From NCBI RefSeq assembly GCF_032854445.1, contig NC_088299.1:8985608-9049607 (forward strand): DNA of 64,000 bases, read 5' to 3'. A program made the translations under genes and the position numbers. Below the pieces are notes generated by a model that had not been told where the DNA came from, made no database searches, and worked only from the letters and a program-made list of their open reading frames with translations. Within the stretch, counting starts at the first letter, position 1. Each line of letters starts with the position of its first letter. This DNA comes from Liolophura sinensis. Its lineage: Eukaryota; Mollusca; Polyplacophora; Chitonida; Chitonidae. Below, piece by piece: positions 44,986-56,881 of this stretch.

Positions 44986-45715
44986 AACCAGCAAGATAAG
45001 AGAGAGCGGAAATGTATAGAACACTGTAAACACCATGCTATTCTCAAGCTGAATGGTTTTACATCTCATCCGCTTACGGACAAGCAGTATTTTCAAGGTC
45101 AAGTCTCTGTCTGCCTGTCCGTCTATCGGCCCCATCTTGAGTTTATTGAAAAAACTTTTTGCTAAAATGACTCATTGTGAAAAAAACATGTGCATAGCTT
45201 TTCGCTTTTCAGATTTATCCCATCATGCACTCATTCCACACTAATTAGCTTAATTTATTTAAATAGCAGTATTTTTGTCACCGCTGTAACATTGTATCTA
45301 TAATTCCTATGCAGTTTTGTACAGATAATCTTTGCGAATCATACGGACATGAGCCCTTTAAAAGTTTTTATATACTTTAATTAGCACGTGTATTAGATTA
45401 ATTATCGTAACCGTTGTAACCACCTCATCTATGGACCATCTAAAAGGAATTGCATGATGTTTGCCGCGATGGTGAACTAAGGCTGCATGGAAGCTGTAGA
45501 CAGCTGCTTTACACCGCCAGCCCATTACATATAGGGAAGAGAAAGAAATGAAAAGTTGTGTGTGTTAGTCGGCGCGAATGAGCATCTGTTTCAGCGTGAT
45601 TGAAAAACATAATACAAAAAGACAATGCAATATGGAGAACAAAACTCAAGTTTCAACAAGATCGTTTATCTTTTCCTAGTGGTTATAGAGCAGAGACTCA
45701 ATTCCAATGACCAGC
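44986..45715. other. Spacer without a recognised gene
   Basis: Nothing recognised. Confidence 0.4.
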
Positions 45716-46039
45716 CCGGATAGCACAGTTGGTAGAGCGATAGATCCAGGATCGATCGTAGGCCGAGTCACACCTAAGACTTTTTAAAAAAAGAGGAAGT
45801 TGTAACTTCCCCGTTTGGCGTTCAGCATGAAGTGCAGCGACTGGTTGACCAGTATCAGTGTAATAGCTCGGGCTCGGGGCGTCTTACTTGCCTTCTCAGT
45901 GAAGCAGCACTAGATAAAAGAGCGGTGGAAATCCGTCCTGCAACAACGAGGTCCATTACATACATCCTAAGAATTCCTTCGCCGCCATATGACTGAAAAA
46001 TTGTTGAGCACGACGTTAAACCCCAAGTACTCACTCACT
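45716..46039 (+). repeat. SINE B, near full length
   Basis: Starts CAGCCCGGATAGCACAGTTGG (good A box) and ends TTGAGCACGACGTTAAAC with a CTCA tail. About 15 bp of the anticodon-arm region are deleted. Confidence 0.9.
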
Positions 46040-46183
46040 CAGTGGGTTATAAGGTGTACTATTTCCACACGACGGTGGTATACTTCATGGGTATCCTCCA
46101 GATATGTAAATAATGAATGCAAACCCCGCGTGCAGTACGAGGCTCTTGACAGGTGAGAATTGTGACGAAATCCAGCAAATTAT

Positions 46184-46493
46184 TAGTGAGTGAGTTTTAA
46201 CATCGTGCTCAAAAAGTTTTCAGTCATATAATGTATATATAATGTATATCCTTGTTGCATGACGGATTTCCACCGCTCTTTATCTAGTGTTGCTTCACTG
46301 AGACGACTTACCGAAGGCAAGTAAGCTGCCCCGCGGGTCAACCAGTCCTTGCACTATCCCTTTCACGCTGAACGCCAAGCGAGGAAGTTACAACTTGCTC
46401 TTTTAAAGTCTTAGGTGTTACTCGACCCAGGATGTATCCTGGATCTACCGCTCCCGAAGCGGACGCTCTACCAACTGTGCTGTCCGGACGGGA
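46184..46493 (-). repeat. SINE B, inverted, 10-bp target-site duplication
   Basis: AGCAAATTAT flanks it at 46174-46183 and 46494-46503. With the copy at 45716 it forms an inverted pair separated by about 145 bp. Head GTAGAGCGTCCGCTTCGGGA is preserved on the minus strand. About 100 bp of the central body are diverged or lost. Confidence 0.9.
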
Positions 46494-46503
46494 AGCAAAT
46501 TAT

Positions 46504-47684
46504 CAGGTAACTGTCGAGAACGTGTAAACTGACATGATACACGATTATATACTGATTTCATTCATTTGCCTAAACATCCCTTACGTCTTCCCAACATCCT
46601 TAAAATTGTTGAATGCGTCCCTGTGTATAATTTTATGATCCTCGTACTTTCTTATTTCTTTGATGTTTTATTTATTTCAGGATTTTTAGGTTTATCGGGA
46701 TATAAACAATAAAACCACTGTGCAAACTGTATGAATCTGCGTAGCGGTTCATAAAAAAGATTGCACAGTGGGTAAGTGCATGTAACATACGTAGTTGTAA
46801 CATATGGATGATATCTCAGTATTCAATCATACTGGTTATCCGAGAACAACAGTGTGTGTTTTAGACATCAATTGGAAAGTGATTTTGATCAAACTGACTT
46901 GTTTTGGCGAGCACACGCAATCGGCTATGTGCTGAACTCCAAAGAATTTCCCTCTAAGAGAGCCGCAGTCGGCTGAAACTTGAAGCTTAATTGAGCTGAA
47001 AACTGATACAGATAGCAAAGCTCTGTATACTAAAGCGAACGCCCTCATTTATACTGTTTATACCCCCAATTCGCAAGAAGATATAGTTGTCATGACATCT
47101 TGGTATGAATTTAGAATACCTCGGGGAGTAGAATGATATTTATTGTAAAGCAGACAGAGTGAAAGGACAGTAAATAAATGTACAATGTAACATAGGATTA
47201 AGCTTTAGTCCATGGACCAGACATGATATTGGTTCAACCTGAGGTCGCCAAGCCAACTGGTACTAACATGTTTATAGGGTCAGCAAAAGTAACTTAGGAC
47301 GTGGTTGGTTTTCTCAGATGGTAGCTTTGTCACACATTTTGATAAAATAAAAAGTTCCATTATAAGGCGTTTGCGCAAATTACAAAAAGGAAGAAAAACA
47401 TCGAAATATTGTGGACTCTCGGTTGATTATATGATAAGAACAATTTAAAAGAGTGGTTTGTATTCTTTATGAAGTAAATAAAATTTAGCATTTTGTCTAT
47501 ATTTCATGTACGCTATTAAGTGAATATTCAGTTGACCTGTACCTTTACATGTAAGATTTGCAAGGTTTGCAGCTGGGTTGATTACAGTTTATCAGCAGTT
47601 CATAAGTGTTACATAAGTGTATCACACTGGGATTTAACTCACATCCCCACATTTAATCCCAGTACTTTGCCAAATGAGCAAAGA
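46504..47684. other. Spacer with one hairpin
   Basis: CCACTGTGCAA at 46715-46725 pairs with TTGCACAGTGG at 46761-46771 over a 35-base loop. Otherwise nothing is recognised. Confidence 0.45.
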
Positions 47685-47694
47685 GTATTGCTAG

Positions 47695-47960
47695 TATTCA
47701 TTTATTTATTTGATTGGTGTTTTACGCCGTACTCAAGAATATTTCACTTGTACGACGGCGGCCAGCATTGGTTGGAAACCGGGCACAGCCCGGGGGAAAT
47801 CCACGACCATCCGCAGGTTGCTGGTAGACCTTCCCACGTACAGCCGGAAAGGAAGCCAGCATGAGCTGGGCTTGAACTCACGGCGACCGCACTGGTGAGA
47901 GACTCCTGGGTCATTGCGCTGCGCTAGCGCGCTAACAAACTGAGCCACGGAGGCCCCCCC
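47695..47960 (-). repeat. SINE A, full length, reference copy
   Basis: Flanked by GTATTGCTAG at 47685-47694 and 47961-47970. It runs from an ATTCATTTATTTATTTG tail, through the central domain, to the head GGGGCCTCCGTGGCTCAGTT (A box TGGCTCAGTTTG). The B-box region reads GTGAGTTCAAGCCC. About 13 bp around TATGGTGGGAGG are shortened. It is one of the least diverged copies. Confidence 0.96.
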
Positions 47961-47970
47961 GTATTGCTAG

Positions 47971-49137
47971 CAGAACCACTGGAAAACTTCCCCAGTCACC
48001 ATTTAAATCGATGCATTTGTTAATTGCATTCATCGCCTCTGCTTCTGCAAATTAAATTGAAAACAATTTCACACAGCTAGGTGCTTGTCTCAGACCCACT
48101 GTGATTTTATTTCTTTCTCACTATTTTAGGCACAAACAAATGTATAGGAATATTAGTGGGATTGCTTTGGGAGAGTTGTGTATTCAAGTTTTGTGATTGT
48201 AAAGTCTGAGATACATATTGTGTACGGGAGTCCACCAGAACATGCCTGTAAAGTCTGTCACACATTATATATGTAACATATGACATTAGCTTGGAGAAGC
48301 GCATTTGTGAAAGTATATTAGATTTGAAATCAATGAGTTGTGAACAAGACATGAACAATGAATTGACTAACAAAACTTAAAATTATTGAAAAAATAATAA
48401 AGTCTAAGGAAATTTAAGTTAATTACCGATTTCATCTGATCGATTCAGTTTCTTGGCACACTGGAAAATTTAATCTTGCTGATCAGAACTCTTGAGAAAG
48501 TGGTCACTTCTGATCAAACAATACTCGCAGATCCAAGTCTCTGGACCATGTGATATCAAACCCCTTTCCTTGGTTGGTGGGGGGGGGGGGGAGGGAGGGA
48601 GGTGTTTGTGGGCAATGAGGTCACAACCATGCAGGCTATACTATTCAGTGGACAACCGGTCACCATCAGGCCATTTAAATTCTGAGGCTGGGCAATTTTT
48701 TATTGTTTCCTGCAGTGTCACCTTTCACTGGGCATATGTATACATACGTAGACGTATATTACTGGAATAGGTCTAGGGCAAGCCTTGTGCATGATGAAGG
48801 AAACAAACTAATTGACCATACAGATTACTTCTGTGTGCTAAATATTGTACATGAATAATATTTGACAATTACAGGCCCTGTTTCTGTAATACATTCTATA
48901 ACTTTATGCAAGATATAGGCTAGCTATAGGCTTCTTTCGTGTGACTACAGCTTGCGCCTGCAAGACTGAGAGGAACCGCAATTATGGTTTAATATCCCAT
49001 CATCAATATATAGTTAGAAAGTCCGACACTGAAAATGTCTAGACAGTGGCAATTGTCTATCTCATGGCTGAGATGCAGAGGGAATCATATCTTGTCAACA
49101 TCAAACCGTTTTTGTCTAACAGATTTTCCAGTGAGGG
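47971..49137. other. Spacer with a poly-G run
   Basis: GGGGGGGGGGGGGG lies near 48577-48592. No gene recognised. Confidence 0.4.
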
Positions 49138-49312
49138 CGACAGTCCAACATTGGTCCAACATCAGTCCGACATTGATCCAACATCAGTGCGACATTGGTC
49201 CAACGTCAGTCCAAAATTGGTCCAACATCAGTCCGACATTGGTCCAACATCAGTGCGACATTGGTCCAACGTCAGTCCGACATTGGTCCGACATCAGCTC
49301 GACATTGACAAA
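49138..49312 (+). repeat. 22-bp tandem array
   Basis: About seven to eight units built from ACATTGGTCCAACATCAG plus TCCG. The unit length is not a multiple of three, so it gives a 22-residue protein period. Two frames stay open (HWSNISPTL-like and DIGPTSVRHW-like), which explains the ORFs here. Confidence 0.9.
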
Positions 49313-51855
49313 TGATCCAGTAGCACGATGTTGTCTTGCCGATGGAAATTAAATGAAGTTGTCATCAAACTAAAATTCCATTCAGTTTGACAGTCCAGCA
49401 TAGGCCCAAGTATTGACCATCAGGGGCAAATGTAAACTCAAAGATGGGTAACGTTTTACCTACATCATGCCAATGTTGTTAAACCTACACCGAGCCGCTT
49501 CATATTTAGGCCACAGAATAATGCTTTGTCATCATTATATACAGCCGATGATGTCAAACAAAACCGGCAAAGATTGTGCTAAGCTACCATTCGCGAGTAT
49601 GTGGTGGATCGACATCGGGTCAACGTTGGCCAACCGATGTCGACGCTTGCCAGCGTTACCCGACATTCTGTAAACGTCGGCATGGTCGGCCTAATCTATG
49701 CATGCTGTGGGTGGGTAGTCACCGGGGAAAAAAACCACATAGAGCTAAAAACAAACACTAATAAACTTTAGTTTTATGGGATGAAGGAACGGTTTTCCTA
49801 CCCCAAGTGAATAATTTCACCAGCTCGCCAATGTCCGCGTTCCTTGTTTACCTTCTAGAGTACCGTTAGTAATGGGACAGAAACGAGACATTTGCCACAG
49901 AAATGCAACTTAAGTAAGCTTAAGGCCATAGACATTCTTATGATATACAGAATTTTAGTTATTCAAGCACAGAATCCACATTCCTTGACATCGTTGGATT
50001 ACAAGAAGAGTTCTACTTACCACAAACTCTCGGAACTAGGGGCGGTTTTGTAACCATACGATTCTCTTAGCGATGTACGTTGAAGTACACAAGAAATGCC
50101 CAATACATACATTACCTGAACACTTGCCAAAGTTTACATGCTCTTACATGCAGCTAATTAACAAGAGCTCTTCATTAATAACAGGCACACAATGTACGTA
50201 CATGCGGCCTAATGTAATGTAGGTCCCTGCTTCGTGCTGACACGTTTTTCTGTTCTTAAACAGACAGTTCTCGGATTCAAGGCGTAAAACCTGCCAGAGC
50301 TTTTCATCGTCGGATATACCAAGACTTGATCAGAAAATTCACGATATCCAACTGCACATTACTTTTTATATTATTTTTATTTTCACCTTTTTTTAATTTT
50401 TTTACCGCTTCCCTGAAGTGGAAACAAATTATATTTTGTGTTTTAGGTGGAAGTTGACATTTTAAGAAAGTCCAAAATTGAAAAAAAAAAAAAAAAAAAA
50501 GAAACTGAAAAACCAGATTTTATGGTTTTCCTGTTTTCCAAGACTTTCCTGTCATGTTAATATGTCTTCAGGAGGGAAAATTGCTGGGATAATTCACTAA
50601 TTAGGCCCAGATAATTTTCAACTTTAATTAGCAGTGAAAAGTCAAAGGCTTGATCATCATATGCGTAAAATAAATTCAACCTAACTATAGGCTTACATTT
50701 ATATACATGCCTTGAAATAATATGTAAATTACACTTGTATTACTTGTGGTGAAAACTCTATACATGTGTTACGTGTGTGAAGAAGGCCTACTCTGTCACG
50801 TACGCTGAAATGCGTTTCACATAGGGGAAATGTATGTGTATCACATATGTGGTTAGCTTCACAACTGTCATTTGTGTAAAAGCCCACGCATGATAACTTT
50901 GCACAAATCACATACATGGCACATACGCGAATCACATACCATTCACGCACGTTTGATAGTTCAGATACGTGTCACGCATGAAACACACGTGTGTTGCTTG
51001 TGTTGCAGTCTAAGCCGGAGCCAACTATGCTTGGATGCTAAAACATTTACACGAGGAAAGTTTATCACTGATAAAATGATTTGACACTTATCGAAAACAT
51101 AAGCGGTGAAAACTTTATTAAAACAAGGCTTCGTTTACCTAAGATCTGTGCGATTGTAATTTTGTGGATTTCTTTACAGAAATGTTGCTGGAATGAAGAA
51201 ACATCAAACTGCCGTGTGCTAATAAAGTATAAGTTATGATGTCCAAAAAATATGTAGGACCAAATAAATGGCTGATTCATTTGATGAGTGCATGTACAAC
51301 TGGCTGAAGCTATTTCTGGGCTATCACTGAGTAACAGTGCGCCTTGGCTATATACATTGACGACAACTTGAATGATTACTATCATTATCTGACAAATCAG
51401 GGCGTGGAAAATTACCAATACATAAACATCACTGAAAAGCAGTTTGTTGATCCTGAAACATGTCGCTGATTAAGTACTGTTGTAGTCTGTGCATGATTTT
51501 CTCAATCCATGCACTGTTTTCAGGGAAATTGTTTTAGTTCAGTTTCCTAAAATTTTCAGTATTGATCAGAAGTTTTTTTTTTTAATTCTGGTATTTGCTT
51601 CATTTATTCAGACTTCAAATGTGACAAGAATGGAAACCCATGATGACTTGCACACACACATTTTAACTTGTGTGTGAGATTTTTAGAGCGAAAATTAGTA
51701 ATTTATCCTTTAAATCTAATTGAATTGTAAAGTTACTACATTAATTTGATTTTTATCATGTTCCTCTATGCATACATGCAAAGCTATGCATGCTTGAATG
51801 CCCATGCAGCAGATAACTATGTTTTATTTTTAAAAAAAATATAATATTAGTGACA
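49313..51855. other. Spacer without a recognised gene
   Basis: A poly-A run lies at 50482-50500. The 50750-51000 stretch is rich in CACATAC, CACGTA and ACACACGTGTGT motifs, partly in inverted order. ORFs of up to 117 aa have no motif. Confidence 0.4.
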
Positions 51856-52054
51856 TCTATTTATTTGATTGGTGTTTTACGCCGTACTCAAGAATTTTTC
51901 ACTTATGCGACTTATTGCTGCCAGACCTTCCCACGTACAGCCGGAAAGGAAGCCAGCATGAGCTGGACTTGAGCGCACAGCGACCGCATTGGTGAGATGA
52001 TCCTGGGTCATTAAGCTGCGCTAGCACGCTAACCAACTGAACCACGGAGGCCCC
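51856..52054 (-). repeat. SINE A with central deletion
   Basis: Well-preserved 3' end and full tRNA head (reverse complement GGGGCCTCCGTGGTTCAGTT), but about 75 bp of the central domain are missing between ACTTATGCGAC and TTGCTGCCAGACC. An imperfect flanking repeat is visible (TTAGTGACAT and AATAGTGACA). Confidence 0.92.
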
Positions 52055-54027
52055 TAATAGTGACACCGACATGATATACGTTTATTCACAATTTAACGCC
52101 TGTATATTTTGATGCTAAAAAGCACACATCTGAATGACAGGATATCAACATGTATGAATGTAAGAACAAAAACAATTACAGTCATTGTAAATTTATAATT
52201 TTGACACTGTTTTGTGAAACTCATATGCATCCCTAAGGTCATAACATAAATGCCATTTTTTAATGAAAGACGAATCTATCAAATATTGTTTTCGCACGCT
52301 TTATTTCTAAAGATTTTTTAAAATAGTTTTAAACACTGTGAATGAATAACACACCAGCTATTAAACAAGAAGTTGTTTTTCATCTGTTCATTTTTTGTGA
52401 CTCAGACCTATGTCTTTGAAAACAATCCCTCATTCATTCACTATGACCGTCTGGTATCTTCTTGAAGTTGTGAATATTCTTTTTAAAATCTACAAATTTC
52501 AAATGAAGTAGTGTTTTCAAGTCCTTGAAATCAGTGGGAAAAACACAAACAATGTTTAAGTTTTACGCGACAGTGTTGGACTTCTCGCCAAATAAGGAAT
52601 ACCGCGTGTGAAACCATTTAGCACAAAAAGAATCACTGAGGTCGTAGAAAGGTCAAGGCCTGCTTTTTGCGTAAAAATAGCCACAAGTTGTAAACGTGAT
52701 TTTCACTGGTTAACACTTTTTGAGGTCGACCAGTTAACATTGCTTTGTGGAATTGAGGGTATAACTTAGGTCAGAATATTACTCCGCCACTTTGAAAGCT
52801 TTGTTTCATTGGTTATTTGTTACCAGAAACCATATTTTCACTAGTTGATTATGGTAACAATAGAGTATCGCTCGGGAGTGGAAATATCGGGGTTGTAATG
52901 TAATAACACTTTGATAACAAGGGCCAGTAGCAACATCTGGACAATAATCCTTAAAGTTTATATGGTAATAATGGATGTGTATTAATCTAATGATTTCGTC
53001 GTTTAGCTAGCTGCGTTTGGTTGTGTAAACCTCAAACGACTTACAATTAACGCGAAAGAGTGTTCCAGCGAGGGCATACGCAATCTTAACGTCGCGCACA
53101 TAGGTGGACACTTTAAATTTATTTAGGCCAAGCTGAAGTACTTGAAGGTTAATTGAAGCAACCTGGCGTCAGTTTGGTCATGCGTACTCCGTGTTAAGTA
53201 ACGATTAGCTAAGTGCGCTTCGTACGCTGTCATGTCAGTTAGGGTATGAGGGCAAATTCGTGAATCCGAAACCTGGAAACAAAGTAAACAATGTTATTTA
53301 ATTCCTCTGCAGTCAACATATATTCGTCCGGGTTTCCTTCCACAATTATGTTGGTAATAATGTCATAAGTAAAATAAAACAATTGAATAATTAAGTCAAT
53401 TAGCCACATGGCCGACGGTCTGAATTTTGAGTTTTAATAAATACAGACATACGTTAAATTGTTGTGAAAAAAACGACCGAAATAGAGATATATTTTTGTG
53501 AAGATATATTGTTACAAAAAGTGTTAATTTTTTGTTGTTGTTTTTTAAACAATTTTACATCTGACAAGTATAATTAGTTCAATATTATTTTTTATTATTC
53601 ACGCTTATATTTAGTACATATATTACTGTTACATAAATAAGATGATTATTACATGTGTATTATACATTACATATATTTTCCGGAAATGCTTATGATCTTG
53701 TAATTATATTGTGATGTAATAACACGGTTACACGTAAAAACTAAAACTGACAGTCTCCTATGTAACGTTCAACTGCATACCGTTTATATTATTTGAAGCA
53801 AAAATGGTTGTTCGGACACGAAGGTTCTTTTTTCATTCGAAAGTTCATGAATCGTTTTACATGTACTTGGTGTTATCTCGATTTCTTTATCATTCATCAT
53901 TGAACGTATGAACGTATGACTATGAGCCTAAAGCAGTATACAATCAATATTGTTCGAAGTAGCTCAACCAAGTTTTACAACAAATTGTTCACAAATGTTC
54001 ATTCTTTCTGTCACATGGCATCAGAGT
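52055..54027. other. Spacer without a recognised gene
   Basis: AT-rich; no family or gene recognised. Confidence 0.4.
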
Positions 54028-54182
54028 ACTCTCAAGAAAAATATATTAAATTGAACAGAAATTCCGTTGGCTGCGTGATACTGGAATGTATTCTGTTATT
54101 GCATAAGATTATTGTTTTAAATATAACACGTATATTTTATTAAATATTTTAGTTATAACAGACTGGTTTTTTTTTGAGTGTA
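54028..54182. mobile_element. Foldback element E, copy 2, deleted
   Basis: Left end ACTCTCAAGAAAAATATATT, then TGATACTGGAATGTATTCTG as in copy 1, and right end GGTTTTTTTTTGAGTG. Most of the right arm is missing. Confidence 0.7.
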
Positions 54183-54317
54183 GCTTTCATTGAGAATGGA
54201 ATAGAAAGTAATGTTATCACGAGATGTGGTGGTGGAACATTAGATCCATTGTTGAAACCCAATGAAATAAATAAATTCTGCTTAAGCCATGACGCATGGG
54301 ACGTGTAATTTGCTACA

Positions 54318-54560
54318 ATTTAAGTATCTACATGAACAGTTAGGTAAAACCTCACTGAGGTAAATCGAAAAGAGGATGCATTTCTCCGGTTATGTGTGAA
54401 CACTTGAAAGTTGTTTTGGAGAATTGGTTTTGTCATTGTTGCCCCTAAACATTTGGGCTGCATTTCAACAGTTACATGCGACTATTTGCCATCTGTCACA
54501 CTAGTGTCGACGCTATGGTTTTTCTCTCTATGCTGTAAGTCTTTAATTATATTACGTTTT
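54318..54560 (+). repeat. Dispersed repeat family D, longest copy
   Basis: ACATGAACAGTTAGGTAAAA, CATGCGACTATTTGCCATCT and ATGCTGTAAGTCTTTAATTA. An extra ~70 bp lies in the middle compared with the other copies. Confidence 0.6.
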
Positions 54561-54612
54561 ATTATGATATATTATCTGCACTACACATACACGTGCTTCC
54601 GCATCACAACAT

Positions 54613-54723
54613 TTTATTTATTTGATTTGATTAATGTTTTGAGCCGTACAGAAGAATATTTCACTTAGTATTATGGTGGGAGGAAACTGGATATAGCCCG
54701 TGGGAAACCCACGTCTATTCATA
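54613..54723 (-). repeat. SINE A, 5'-truncated, deleted
   Basis: TTTATTTATTTGATTTGATT to GGGAAACCCACG; the ACGACGGCGGCC segment is lost. Confidence 0.85.
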
Positions 54724-56668
54724 GTAGAACGCACAACAGTAAACATATCTAGAAAGGTCAGCTAGCGTCTGGGGCTGTTATTTGACTTCAGTCATGGCAG
54801 TGCGACCCTTACCTGTGTGTGCTGAGGGAGGGTCCTCATCCCTTGCGCTCAGTGTTGCAGATAGCAAAAGGCCAGCTGTACGGTACATGAGGCAGCTTTA
54901 TTCCAGTATAAGTAGTAGATACCAGCCATTATGCTGTCAATAATGCTGCATTGCGAGGGAAGATACGGCTGGTTGCGAGCACAGGAAAATTAAAGACAAA
55001 CAGGCAGCTACTTGTCAGTACTCCCGTTCCAATCTAACACAGGTAAGCTCACTGTTGGTATTGGGGTCCGAACCGTATATATGTATAGTGGACTTATAGT
55101 GGGCGTTGAGCGCACGTGGTAATGCTTTTTCCAGCATTATTGTACGTTAGATATTTTTCTTTGGCCTTTAATTCACCATTGAGAAAGATTTCTTTATACA
55201 TCCATTCTCATTACAGACTAATATGCCCGCGGGTATTGGGGGCAGATAGCTTGTGCGCCTTATTTTCTGAATAAAGTAGTCTTTCGTATTCTTCCCATTC
55301 CAGAATCGATAAGCCAAGTTTGAGTAGGGTGAATGAGAAATGCAGGTACACAAGTAAATTGTCTACTGCACCTTTATAGATGCATGGCATTAATATAGTC
55401 AGACGTATAACAAAAACACAGCAATTGTCCAGTTAGTAAAAAGCACACATTTAGCACACAGATAGACCATAGTGTTATCTGCAAAAATGTGGTTATTGAT
55501 CCATCTCAGCAAGCACCGCTAACAAGCGTGATGGCTGTTTTAACAAAATGGCCGACACTGACCCTTTCTAGGAGTACAAATCCAGCTGAACTGTCAGTTA
55601 CTACCGGAGGCCAAAGTGCTGTCTAAGTGACCTGCTGCAAAGATATAATCTGTAAATTATTGCAATGTCTGTACAAAATAAACATGAGTAGAATTTTTAA
55701 AATCAAGGAAAGTGTAACTGTTCATATATAACATAGCTGTACACGAAATCTGCATTCTCCCTACACTGCCTTCTATTCCAATAGTATATTCGATGGTTAA
55801 CAGCCATCGGCCGTGGACCAAATAAGGTTTCTTTAGGAATTCACTACGTATTAGCCGATTTTTGGTTTCTTAATAATTTTCACCGGTGTTTTAACAAGGC
55901 GGAAAACCAGTGCAGGTGCTTGTCAATGAATACGGCATTCCCCCATACATGACAAGGAACGAGCCCAGGTAGCGGGTGCCAGGTCTGGGTATGTGGTCTA
56001 TATAATAGCACATATAAGAATACCGAGGGTGCGGCTTTCTGCTTGAAGTTAGCTGAAAAATGTATGCATGGCAGTTAACGTTATAATAACCTGTGATTAA
56101 AGAATTAATTCTTCATGAAGAATTCAGTTTTGGCTATTGCAGTTCCGAGAATATGTGTAGTTACGAATTTGACTGGGTTAGTATACATTTTTTCATAAAC
56201 ATGAAACCTGTGCTCATTTAATCCATCTTAAAAGCGATTAATTAACTAGTTTCTAAAAGGGAAGTGACGATGCGGTGAATATTGACGGGGCGAACACAAC
56301 ACTGTCTGGCGACTTGTAGAGAAATCCAATATAAGGTATTAGTGGGATTGATTCTTGTTTAAACACTCTATAGGCTACTGTTTTGACAGCTGTCTTCAGT
56401 TTTGCTGTGGGGAAGCCCTTTGATGTTGTTCAGAATACGAGATAAACAGCTGCGCCATTAAGGTATAAATGTATGCACTAATATATGTTACACCAGTAAT
56501 TTTAACAAACGTTAAATGTGACTAGTCAAGTCGTTCTCAAGCAGATGAACCGTATCGTGCCTAAGGGTCGAATAGAGGAATACCCAACTTCTGTCGGCTC
56601 TGTCGGTTCTGTCTAGCCCTGGATAAAGTGTAGGCTATCCAGCGATTGTCCTGTCATACAAAGTAATA
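54724..56668. other. Spacer without a recognised gene
   Basis: No gene, RNA or family recognised over nearly 2 kb. Confidence 0.4.
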
Positions 56669-56881
56669 TTTATTTATTTAATTGACTGGTGTTTAGGCCA
56701 TACTCAAGAATATTTCACATATACGACGGCAGCCACGCAGTATTATGATGGGAACAAATCGGGTAGATAGTAGGTTACTGACAAACCTTCCCACGTACAG
56801 CCGGTGAAGAAGCCAGCATGAGATGTAGCCGCACGAACGTGGCTCAACGGATGCACTTATGTGCCGAGCAGACAGAGCCAC
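56669..56881 (-). repeat. SINE A, full length but diverged
   Basis: Clear 3' end and AGCCGG(T)GAAGAAGCCAGCA segment; the tRNA head is heavily mutated (CAGACAGAGCCACAC). About 30 bp of the central domain are missing. Confidence 0.85.

Noticed and set aside
45720-45780. tRNA gene suggested by A- and B-box-like sequence
   Set aside because: It is the head of SINE B. No acceptor-stem pairing or intact cloverleaf can be drawn, and the same head recurs with the same SINE body.
47510-47900. ORFs with a DWCFTPYSRIFHLYDGGQHW-like motif repeated in several places
   Set aside because: The recurring peptide is a translation of SINE A in one frame, not a protein family.
50729-51084. Inverted CACATAC/CACGTA-rich stretch as a long palindrome
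   Set aside because: Only short pieces pair and their order is inconsistent; I could not define two arms.
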